Assembly: GCA_009763385.1 (NCBI GenBank)
Contig: CM019827.1
Coordinates: forward strand, 89,636,314 to 89,700,313
Direction of reading: 5' to 3'
From: Coix lacryma-jobi var. lacryma-jobi
Lineage: Eukaryota > Streptophyta > Magnoliopsida > Poales > Poaceae
DNA: 64,000 nucleotides
The translations under genes and the position numbers were made by a program. The notes beneath the pieces were generated by a model. It searched no databases. It had not been told where the DNA came from and saw only the letters and a program-made list of their open reading frames with translations. Within the stretch, counting starts at the first letter, position 1, and each line of letters starts with the position of its first letter. Positions 23,269 to 32,837 of the stretch are shown piece by piece.

Positions 23269-24865
23269 TGAGTGCATTGTCAACTACACACACAAATCAT
23301 AATGGATGTAGAAGAAGAAGAAGAAGGAGAGAGAACTCGACCAAATGACCCAGAAGCACAACAAAGCCAAAGAAGGTCAAGTGGAAAGAGCAAGACAACT
23401 TGGTCCCCAAAAACATGGGCAACGGCTCGACGCAACCAAGCAAAGCAAAGCTAGCCCTCAAGAAGAGGTAGAACAGGCTCAACACACGCTAGCAAATACC
23501 ATTTGAAACTCCAGAAGAACAAAAGAGCTCAATACCAATTGAAAAGCTGAAGGGCGTATGCTAGTCCCTCAAGAAAGAGGCAAAGGCTCAACACAACTAG
23601 CAAAATGCTCCGTATCAACTATTACCAGCTCAAAAACTCAGCAACGAGCAAACTCCCCCTCAGATAGTGCACACAACCGCCAGGAATCTCCCCCTTAGTT
23701 CAACTACATGATTTGTCATTATTTTCTCACCCTTAGTTAATCTTCGGGAAGCACATGATTTTAAATTTCTTCCCCCTTAGTTGAAAATGCCCATCAAGCA
23801 AAAATGCACCAATATCAGTTCTCCCCCTTGACAGAATAATTCTCCCTTCCAAAATGCATATGAGTCAAAATGCAAGTTAGCAGCTTCAAGAATATAGTCG
23901 ATAGATATGAAGATGCTCCCCCCTTGACAGAATAATTCTCCCCCCTTTTAGAGTGCTGATCCGATGGCTCATAAAATGCACAAAATACGAGCAAAGGCTC
24001 AAACTGATCACCAAATACCAAATCTGAACATTGAGCAAAAAGAGCAAATTTCAGCCAAAAAGGTATTCACCGTCAAAATAGCACTAAGCATGTATAGACA
24101 GGAAGTGAAACAGGTGCTAAACATGTATACAAGGTGAACTACCCCTAGCACACAGTCCAACCATCATGCTATAGAATGAAACATAGACTTGTGTATTCAA
24201 ATTTTATCGGAGTTGCAGCGGTTAGATTTCACAAGTTCAAATTTCAGCACGTGACTGCGAGAGGTTGAAAGCTTGTCATTGCCTAACTTTTCAACTGTGC
24301 GAAGCCTATGCAGAAGCAATCAGAAGCTTAAAGCAACAGTTTCGGTCATACACTACACAAGCTCAAGTTAACTCAAAAGTGCAATGAGAAACAGTCTCGA
24401 TAACCGTGATGTGTTGACAAGCAATCCCATCTCGATCTTTTCAATCCACTTTAAAGCTTGGTTCATTTTATTGACAGAATATGAACATACCAAGCAAGTG
24501 AAAGACTCAGAACTAGAGACATAGCAACCTATCATATATGAGAAGCACAAGTGAATTCAACACATCCTACACATGCTAGATGCATATCTCAAAGGTGAAC
24601 AGTTTCAAGGTTTTATGTTCATTAAGCAGGTTCACCATTCAAAAATAGCTTAGCTCACACATGTATTAGTGATCAGAAAGAGCGTAAGATACAAGCATCA
24701 TCATAAAGCATCGGAGCATACTAGATAGAGCATAATCACATTCTAAAGATTATAAAGATGAAGCTCAGAAAATAAATATGCAAGATGAAATGCAAAGATG
24801 CATGAAGAAAAGATACCAATTGAAAAACACAAAGTCAGTTTATAATACAAAAACCAAATTTTCCC
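23256..24865 (-). other. Element A 3' untranslated region with repeated purine tracts
   Basis: About 1.6 kb lie between the pol stop and the 3' LTR, with no ORF of note. It contains at least five extra AAGGGGGAGA-like purine tracts (minus strand) at about 23655, 23690, 23770, 23820 and 23918-23946; two lie in a near-repeat containing GACAGAATAATTCTCCC. The part at 24060-24860 is homologous to B's 3' region (36083-36990). Long 3' leaders with multiple polypurine tracts are, as I recall, a Sirevirus hallmark. Confidence 0.65.
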
Positions 24866-26400
24866 CTATCTAAAAGGGGAACACACACCAAGCTCACCTC
24901 TCAACCGATTGAAGGTTGATTGGTCCAAAGGCTTGGTGAAAATATCAGCCAACTAATGATGAGTATCGACATGGCGAAGGTCATATCACCCTTCTCATAG
25001 TGGTCTAGCAGAAAATGAAAGCGCACATCAATGTGTTTGGTCTTAGAGTGCAGCACGGGGTTCTTACCAACGCTAATAACACTCGTGCTGTCACAAAGCA
25101 AAGGAATGCGAGAAAAGCTCAGACCAAAATCACGCAAAGTGGCCATCATCCAAAGCAACTGGGAACAGCAGCTAGTCGCAGCAACATACTCAGCCTCCGT
25201 GGTAGACTGGGCGACACTAGACGGCTTGCGAGAAGACCACGATACAAGAGAAGAACCAATAAACTGACAAGTCCCAGAAGTGGACTTGCTCTCAATGCGG
25301 CAACCAGCAAAATCGGCGTCAGAATAACCGCAAAGGGAGAGGGTCGAGGAAGCAGAATACCAAATCCCAATCTCTGGAGTGAAGCATAAGTACCTCATAA
25401 TGCACTTGACCGCCTGACGGTGAGAGGTGCGTGACGACGACTGAAATCGCGCGCAAAGACACACCGCGAACTGGATGTCCGGGCGTATCGCCGTTAGGTA
25501 CAGCAGCACCCCGATCATACTTCGGTACTCCTTCTAGTCCACAGCTTCTCCATCCTTGTTCGCATCCAGTGCCGTCGTGGTCGACATGGGTGTTGGAAGA
25601 GGCTTGGCCTCACCCATATCGAACTTCTTCAGCAAGTCTTTGGTGTACTTGCCCTGGTGCACAAACGTTCCTTCTCGGGATTGCTTAATTTGCAATCCGA
25701 GAAAGAATGTCAGCTCGCCCATCATACTCATCTCGAACTCTCTGCTCATTAAATTGCAAACTTGGCAACCAAAGCATGAGAAGAACCACCAAAACTGATA
25801 TCATCCACATAAATTTGGACCAAGAGAGTGTCACTGCCTTGCTTGAGGAGAAAGAGCATTTTATCCACACATCCCATTTTAAAACTCTTGGTTAGCAGGA
25901 AGGTTTTCAATCTATCATACCAGGCTCTAGGGGCTTGTCTCAAACCATATAAAGCTTTGTGGAGTTTAAAAACATGGTTTGGAAACTTGGGATTTTCAAA
26001 ACCGGGGGGTTGTGCAACATATACTTCTTCTTCTATGTAGCCATTTAAGAAGGCACTCTTGACATCCATTTGAAAAAGTTTAAACCCTTTGGATGCAGCA
26101 AAAGCCAATAGTATCCTAATAGCCTCCAAACGAGCTACACGAGCTAAAGTCTCCTCATAGTCTATCCCCTCCTTCTGACTATAACCCTTGGCTACAAGTC
26201 TGGCCTTGTTCCTCATAATGTGGCCATCCTCTCCTTGTTGTTTTTGAAAACCCATTTTGTCCCAATAGGATTACAGTCTGGAGGAGGTGGAACCAAAACC
26301 CAAACCCGATTTCGCTCAAAATTCTCTAACTCCTCATGCATGGCATTGACCCAATCCGGATCCGTCAAAGCGTGTCCAACATCTCAGGGTTCAAAATCAG
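24866..26400 (-). pseudogene. Element A pol: reverse transcriptase and RNase H
   Basis: The minus-strand 3' half of a Sirevirus-type copia pol. RT runs from about 26400: NRVWVLVPPP, GTKWVF, RNKARLVAKGYSQ, QMDVKSAFLNGYI and ALYGLRQAPRAWYDRL, with the YVDD active-site box at about 25815. After a frame change come MMGELTFFLGLQIKQ, SLLYLTAIRPDIQFAV and the RNase H part (YSDADFAGC, STTEAEYVAA, LLCDSTSVISV, SKTKHIDVRFHFLLDH). The stop is at 24866-24868. An in-frame TAG (25535-25537) replaces a Gln codon and also occurs in the other arm, so it is a true lesion. ETLARVARL departs from the usual ETFAPVARL. Several frameshifts are private to this arm. Confidence 0.88.
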
Positions 26401-28057
26401 CAACAAATGCAGAATGAGCAAAGTGAGAGATTTGTTGTGACCTGGACCGAGTGACACGTTCGCCGATGCTGCCGATCATCTATTGAGGCGGGTGTTGACG
26501 CTGAATGTGTCGTGGCGCCTCCCGAGCTGAAGAAACCTCCCCTCAACAGCAGCTGGTGCCTCCCCAGGTATGAACCGTATAGCCCGAGGCGGCGGATCCC
26601 ACGGCCCCCAAGTAGTCGAAGAAGAAGGATCGGGGCCGTGAGTGGTAGTAGAGGCCGCTCTTTGTGGCACAACAGGTGGAGGAGGTGTTGGGTCATCCAT
26701 CCCTTCAGCACCCTCTTCCTCATCATCAAAAAGAGGCTCACCAACCTCATGATCACCTGCACGCTCAAAACGAGAAGAAGGACAAACCATGGTCTCGTCG
26801 AAGGTGACATCGGATGTCTCCTTGACTCGGTTACTATCAAGGTTAAGTACACGATAAGCTCGAGTGTGAGTACCATAACCCAAAAATACACCGTCAGAAG
26901 AACGAGACTCAATTTGTCTAGGTTGCCTTTCTTAAGTATAAAACAGTGGCAACCGAAAACTCTAAAGTAACTCACTTTGGGCTGTTTTCCAAAACGCAAC
27001 TCATAAGAAGTCTTTTTCAAGAAAGCTCAGAGAAAAATGCATTGGAAATGTAGCATGCAGTGCTCATAGCATCGGCCCAATATCGCCTAGGAGTCCTATG
27101 CTCATCGAGCATCGTCCTGGCCATCTCTACAAGGGTCCAATTCTTCCTTTCTACAACACCATTTTGTGGCGGTGTGTAGGGGGAAGAAAACTGATGCTCT
27201 AAACCCAAAGAGTTACAAAACTTCTCAAAATCCGAGTTCTTAAACTCGGAACCATTATCACTATGGATAGCTCGCATTGAGTTCAAAGGGAACTCATTCT
27301 GAAGATGTAAAATCAGATTACGAGCAAAAGCGACAGTCTCAGTCTTCTCGATCAAAAAGAAGGACCACGAATATCTCAAAAAATCATCAACAACGACAAG
27401 CACGTACCACTTCCCCCCAACCGAGCTCACCCGAGCCGGACCAACAAGGTCCATGTGTAAAAGCTCTCCAGGGCGCTTAGTCTTGACCTGAGTCACGGGA
27501 TGGTGGGGGAGCGGCAACCATCTTCCCATGTCTACAAGAATGGCAAACAAGATCCTTCTCCTTGCACAACTTGGGCAATCCTCGGATGAGGCCAAGTGAA
27601 CTAAGCCTTGCAAGCAAGTCGAAGCTCAAATGTCCTAGTCTCCTATGGCACTTCCAAAGATCAGAGGAGGAAGGTCCAGCCAAAAGACATTGAGAAACTC
27701 CAAACGACTCCGAGAATTCGCACGAAAGACTTTCCCAAAGGGCGAAATCACACAAACAAGATTGCCCTGAGGATCCAAAATACGACTGAGATTCGGCTTA
27801 AAACGAATCTCATAGTCGTCATCAAAGAGTTGTGAAACGGAAAGAAGGTTAAAATGCAAGTTAGAAACAAGAGCAACATCGCGCAACACAAAGTGCTCAT
27901 TAACTCGCACCGACCCACGAGACAACACTTTACCTTTGCTATTGTCGCCGAAGGTGATAAATTCCTTTCCGGCGACCGGACTAAGACTGGAGAACCACTT
28001 GGCATTTCCGGTCATGTGCCTTGAGCAACCAGAATCCACCAACCAAACGTTCTCCAA
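26400..28057 (-). pseudogene. Element A pol: protease and integrase
   Basis: On the minus strand, the aspartic protease motif VDSGCSRHMTG at about 28035 is followed by the pre-integrase zinc region (CHRRLGHLSFDLL at about 27650; CHSCRHGKM at about 27540) and the integrase core (LLHMDLVGPARV, VVVDDFLRYSW, IHSDNGSEF, PYTPPQNGVVERKN, 27470-27120). The KKTSYELRFG segment and the DVTFDETMVCPSSRFE linker (about 26810) lead to RT. Integrase would insert the cDNA and protease would process Gag-Pol. Frameshifts near 27750, 27020 and 26880 break the frame. The frame of protease is +1 relative to the end of gag, identically in both arms, so that offset is native. Confidence 0.87.
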
Positions 28058-30172
28058 TCGTTTTACCTACATCAATAAAAAGACATAGGGTGAGCATACG
28101 TCCAACACTGGGGTTAGTGAAGTAGGAAGAGTACCAGTGTTGGGCCGGCTGCTCAAAAGAACGGTTAGCAGAAAAACCATTCATAGCACGCCTACGGGGA
28201 AAGCGATTACCACGCACAGGAAAACGTGGTCCGCTAAGGAAAGAGCGTCCATCGCGATACTCAAAACGCGGTGGAGGGTAACGCTCAACAAAGCCACCGC
28301 CACGGGGTCCGTATCCTGCAAAGTCAGGACCCCGCCGGGCAACACCTCCCTGATGCCTAGGACCTTGAGGCACTGCACCTCTAGACCTAGCAGCTCTCAT
28401 CTGAACATTCGGCACATGTACATCATGGAAAGGATAATACATGTCCGCATTGTTCATCTCCCTGGCACGGCGCGCCTCTCTCTTGCGTCGAAAGCAAAAC
28501 TCACTCAAGTGTCCATCTCTCCCATAGTGCTCACAATTGTACCTCACCGCTCTCATAGGGGGTTGTTGGTACTCACGGTAGTGGGTGTGGATCACCTTGC
28601 CCTTCGGTGGCATAAGCTCCTCCTGGGTAGGTGGCATTGTGTCAAGTTTGTTTTCAGGTGGTTGGGTTTTGGATGCCACATCTGTTTCTTGGGTGGAGCT
28701 CTCGGAGGTTCCTCATATACTCCATTTTTGGTGTTAGGCTTGAGTGGATCTTTGGGTGAAATCTTGGTAAGCTTGGGAGTAGTGGTGGAGTTGGCCTTCT
28801 CACTCGGGTTAAGACCACTCGACTCTCCAATCTTGCCAAAAGAGGAAGCATCAACGCCCTGAGCAAAGCCTACACCAGGACCTCCAGCAGCACGCTTGAA
28901 CTGGGAGATCATCATCCCAAGCTGCGGCTCACCACTAGACACGCATGACAAGATGGTCCGAAGGTATGTGTTTTCTTCCTCGGTTTGCATCTTGTCATGC
29001 TTCACATTGGCTATCTCCATCTCCAAACCCTCACACAAAGTGCATCTAGACACACAAGTGTTATCCAAGCTGGCCTTCTCAAGAGACACAATCTTGGCAT
29101 TCTTCTCTGCCAACTCGGATTGCAAGCCTGCACAAGACTTGCACGCACCAAGCACTGAAGATCTAGCTCTAAGCTCGTACACCTCTCCTACCAACACAGC
29201 ATACTTACTTCTCAATGTGGTAAGATCAGTCATGTGTGTGGAGCACATCTCACACTCCTCCTCATCTGTGACAACAACGGTGGACTTGACAGATTCAAGT
29301 TCCTTCACCGTATCCTACCACTTCTGCCTAAACTCCTTCCTCTCTCTAGCAGCGCGCCTAAGCAACTTGTCTTGACTAAGGAGAGCGGCAGTAAGTTTCT
29401 CGACCTCAGCAGAAAGCTCATCGGGGGTCCGAGATACCTGGGAGGTGTCGTCGTCGTCGTCGTCATCGTTCCGAGGGATGTCCTCCAGCTCGCCGTCGAC
29501 CTCCTTGCCGAGGGCCATGGTGCAGAAGCCTTCGTCATCGGTGAAGAAGAAGAGGCCGTTCAGCTTGTTCTTGATCCTCTTCTTCTTCTCGGACTCGTCA
29601 TCGCTTGAGGAAGTGGAGTCATCATCCGAGTCGTCGACGTTGCTGAGCATGGCGAAGAACGCACGCTGCTCAGCCTGGGCCTTCTCTAAGTACTTCTTCT
29701 TGATGTACTCCTAGATGAAGCTGCCGTTCCGCTTCTGCTTAGCGGGGACGTACTTTTCCTTGCGCTTCCTGGAGTCGTACTTGTGCCCATGATCGCCCTT
29801 CCCAGATTGCTTGTTCTTCTTGGGACAGTTGGCGATGAAGTGGTCGGGGTCGCCGCACTCAAAGCATCCTGAGCGTCCTCCTCCGCGGCAACGGTTCTTG
29901 CGGTTGTTGTGGAACCGTGAGAACTGGTTGGCAAGCAAAGCCAACTCATCGTCCCCCATAAACTCCAGCTGTTCCTCTATGACAGAAAGAAGTGAAGAGA
30001 GTGCAAAACCTCTAGAGGGGTTAGCAGAAGCGCCAGAAACCAAAGCCATAGTCAGGCCAGAAGGATTTTCATAAGAAGCCCTCGACATGGCGTCAATCTC
30101 ACTAGACTTGAGCTTACTAAAGAGCTCGTCGCATGTGAGGGTCTCATAGTTAGACGGTTCGATGGTCGCCTG
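27981..30172 (-). pseudogene. Element A gag, 5'-truncated by element B
   Basis: The minus-strand Gag enters at 30172, where element B interrupts it. In order: the end of the capsid-like region (EEQLEFMGDDELALLANQFSR); a first CCHC zinc knuckle CFECGDPDHFIANC (about 29870); a Lys-rich linker; an acidic Ser/Asp stretch (DDSDDDSTSSSDDE, about 29620); a coiled coil with CxxC motifs (CEMC, CKSC, CTLC; 29270-29010); a Pro-rich part; a second knuckle NCEHYGRDGHLSEFC (about 28530), in which the second Cys is Tyr; and an Arg/Gly-rich tail. A stop near 29711 and a frameshift at about 28650 break it. Long Gag with coiled coil is a Sirevirus trait. Confidence 0.85.
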
Positions 30173-30787
30173 TGAGAACATATATGATGAATATTGACTT
30201 TGATGAGGAAGGTTTGAGGCTTTTCCCGTTGAGTCTATATCTAGCTATGCGCTTAATGTTTATGACTAACCGGTGGCGTTGAGTTGTGTGTGTTTATGTG
30301 TTTGGGTGTGCGTGTGCGACATGTGTCTCTTGGCTGTGTTGATATGCAGGTGTTGAGCTCAGATACAGTGGTCGATGGCGAGGTGAAGGTCAAGTAGAGA
30401 CGTGCGTGCCGACGACCGGGAGCGGTGAAGGATGGGCGTGCCGTGCGGTGGACGTGCCATGCCGATGTACCCAGAGCGGTGAAGGGCGGACGTGAGGCTT
30501 GGACTGACGGACCAGAGGGCCAGAGGACTAGCTGTGGTAGCTGGCACGTGGCATCGGCGAGCGAGAGCACATGGGATGTGCGATGCATCGACCGAGTCGG
30601 GAGGAAGACGATGGCGTCGTGGCACTTGGCAGGAGGTCGGACACGGGCTTGCGTGCGGCGCAAGTGCCGTCGGCCGAGTCAAGAAGGAAGGCGAAGGCGT
30701 TGTGCCTGGCGTGGAGGATGGACATGCATCGGCATAGGTGTCGGTGGTCGAGGTGTGAGAACCACACTCCGTCTTCGGTGCGGGTTC

Positions 30788-31027
30788 GGTAGCTGAGCCT
30801 CAAAAAGCTACCATCGACGGTTTCCAGGTTTGGTCCTCAAAACCTGGGGTGGCCGGTTTCCGAGTTTGGGCCTCAAAACTCGGCGAGAATGGTTTCCAGG
30901 TTTGGGCCTCAAAACTTGGGCTCGCTGGTTTCCGAGTTTGAGCCTCAAAACTCGGGGTGGACGGTTTCCAGGTTTGGGCCTCAAAACCTGGGCTGGCAGG
31001 TTTCCCGATTTAGGCCTCAAAACCGGG
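30788..31027. repeat. Seven-unit, exact 36-bp stem-loop array (B LTR)
   Basis: Units start at 30788, 30824, 30860, 30896, 30932, 30968 and 31004, exactly 36 bp apart. Stems: GGTAGCT/AGCTACC; CCAGGTTT/AAACCTGG; CCGAGTTT/AAACTCGG; CCAGGTTT/AAACTTGG; CCGAGTTT/AAACTCGG; CCAGGTTT/AAACCTGG; CCCGATTT/AAACCGGG. The loop is nearly constant (GGGCCTCA on this strand). Stem bases change in matched pairs between units. The array is in U3, about 250-490 bp upstream of the TATA box. Confidence 0.9.
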
Positions 31028-31279
31028 GAAGGTCCAAAAGGACGGTCGACGCGTGGCGGCGTGGAGAGGCTGGCGCGGCGGCGAAGCTATCCACGAGGAA
31101 GGCGCGGTGGTCGACATGATGGCGCGTGGCGGCATCAGGGAGGTCGCGTCAAGGCGAAGCTACCGGATGTGCGGGCGTGGCCGTCGGATGAAAATCGCTA
31201 GGACTGGACGGTTTTACCCCTGGGTGGTATTTGGGTTGAGTGCTTCATGTGAGGGTGCTTTGGTCTTCGGACGTGCGCC

Positions 31280-31288
31280 TATATATAT
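31280..31288 (+). promoter_or_regulatory. TATA box of element B LTR
   Basis: TATATATAT follows CGTGCGCC and precedes GAAGGGGGC. It is conserved in B' (3264-3276) and in the right arm (57383-57392) and is the likely core promoter separating U3 from R. Motif evidence only. Confidence 0.65.
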
Positions 31289-31906
31289 GAAGGGGGCTGG
31301 TTAGGGCAGCCCATCCTTGGAGGTGTCACTCTCATTTTGTTTAGGTGAGAGGAGGCTAGGGTGAGAGGTGAGACCGCTCTTGTTCTTGAGATTTTCGCCA
31401 TCCGCGTTTTGTACTGTGAGGAGTGGCCTGTAACCCGACACAGAGTGCTACACAATTCATCATCTAGTAGCAATCTGAGGATCAATTTCTCCCCCTCCTC
31501 TTTGTTGGCTGAAATTTGGATCGAATCGTATTTTTGTTCTTCGCGTTTTGGTTTTTCCCCTCCCGGAGATTTGCCTCGTTCTCCCTCTCCGAGCAACGAT
31601 TTGCAATTCGTTTGAATCAGATTGTTCTATGTCGTGAGCTCCTTCTTTCCACTGAAGGATTTCTTCTCTAACCTCACGAGCTCGTAGATCGGGTCGAAAT
31701 CGCGTTCGTTCTTCGTTCTTTCCCCTTTTATAGTGTTCTTCGGATTTCTCATGGATTAGTTGGATTGAAGTGATGATATCCTAGGATTAGCTTCCCAACA
31801 CGTAGAAGAACACTTGGGAGAAGTTTGGTTGCAGCCCCGTTCGATTTGGTTGAGTTCCAATCGAATTTGAGTTTGATACGGGCTGTTTTTAGCCTTTCTG
31901 GGCATT

Positions 31907-32072
31907 CCCGGACTGTCCGGGACTTATCCCCGGACTGTCCGGGGGTCGGGGCTGTTCACGGGCAGCAAGGTCGCTGTTTTCATTTTTGAACGGCGGACTG
32001 TCCGGGACTCATTCTCGGACTGTCCGGGGTTCAATAGCGGACAGTCCGCGGTTCACTAGCGGACAGTCCGCG
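31907..32072. repeat. CGGAC(T/A)GTCCG dyad array (B LTR)
   Basis: Perfect dyads include CCCGGACTGTCCGGG (31907-31921), CCCCGGACTGTCCGGGG (31928-31944) and GCGGACAGTCCGC (32037-32049 and 32059-32071), with weaker copies at about 31993 and 32014. Outer bases and the central base differ between sites while symmetry is kept. It lies about 0.6-0.8 kb after the TATA box, in the transcribed leader. Confidence 0.85.
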
Positions 32073-32692
32073 ACTGCACAGTTTTGCTGATTTCGTCCGT
32101 ATCTTTTGCATACAAGCTCCGATTTGTGATCCGTTTGTTGCGTTGGTTTCCTAACTTATTAAGGATCATTCCAATGTACTTTTGCCACCATTGGTCAAAG
32201 TATTTTTGGTCAGACACTTCCTTCTTCTCCATAGGAGTTAAGTGTTCCGCTTTCGGAGTTTCGTTCGTTCTAGCGGCCGTATCTTTTGCGTTCGAGCTCC
32301 GATTTGAGATCCGTCTGTTGCGTTAGTTTCCTAAATTCATAAGGATATTTCCAAGGTGCTTTTGGCACTAGTTGTCCTAAGTAGTTTTGGTCGAACACTT
32401 TCTTCTTCTCCATAGGAGTGGGGTGTTCCGTTATCGGAAGTTCGATTGTTCTAGGAGCTTGCTTGTGCAGTTTTGCCCCGTTGCTTTGGTGCTTCATTTT
32501 GGGGGTTCTTCGGTAGTTCCGCTATACCTCTAGGACATCTCCTAGGGTATCCACCTATTCGTAGGTCGTGAACTCACTTGTTGTTTGAGTCTTCGCTTTT
32601 AGGGTGATTTTTTGGGACAAGGGCCATCATTTCTCGAGAAGAAATTTGAGGCTCCCATTCACCCCCCTCTGGTCGCCAATTCGGTCCGTCAA

Positions 32693-32706
32693 TTGGTATC
32701 AGAGCC
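32693..32706 (+). promoter_or_regulatory. Primer-binding site of element B
   Basis: TTGGTATCAGAGCC is a perfect initiator-methionine-tRNA type copia primer site, one base after the LTR end. It defines the LTR boundary and the plus orientation. Confidence 0.85.
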
Positions 32707-32837
32707 AGTTAAGGATCTCTCTACCTTAACTGGTTCCGATCCACGAAGGTGACCTTTGAGAGCGATTTTGCTTCTTCTGACCTTGTTTGTCGTGGTGTTG
32801 AACTTTTGTTTGGCTAACACTAACCGTGCTTTTAGAA

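Larger units (their letters stand above)
30173..32691 (+). repeat. Element B 5' LTR, left arm
   Basis: A 2519-bp LTR from TGAGAACATATATG to GGTCCGTCA, followed by the PBS. Internal order: a GC-rich U3, the seven-unit stem-loop array (30788-31027), a TATA box (31280-31288), a leader, the dyad array (31907-32072) and the acccccctctggtcgcc end. Its start abuts the broken A gag at 30172, so B inserted into A. ORFs across it on either strand are by-products of GC richness. Confidence 0.88.

Noticed and set aside
23272..23348. GAAGAAGAAGAAGAAGG simple repeat as a regulatory element or CRISPR-like repeat
   Set aside because: It is a short GAA microsatellite in the untranslated region of A. No spacer-repeat structure exists.
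28137..28862. A 241-codon plus-strand ORF
   Set aside because: It is the exact antisense shadow of A's gag, which shows zinc-knuckle and coiled-coil motifs on the minus strand.
30253..30803. ORFs of 70-136 codons over the outer part of the B LTR (also 57870-58318 and 18627-19152)
   Set aside because: They lie in U3 sequence, overlap in several frames, and have low-complexity Arg/Ser/Pro/Thr composition. They are copies of one LTR segment.
31907..32072. CRISPR array (regular short palindromic repeats in an LTR)
   Set aside because: The dyads are 13-17 bp with irregular spacing and conserved LTR context, no cas genes are near, and the sequence is plant retrotransposon. The same applies to the 36-bp array at 30788-31027, whose spacers are themselves repeated.
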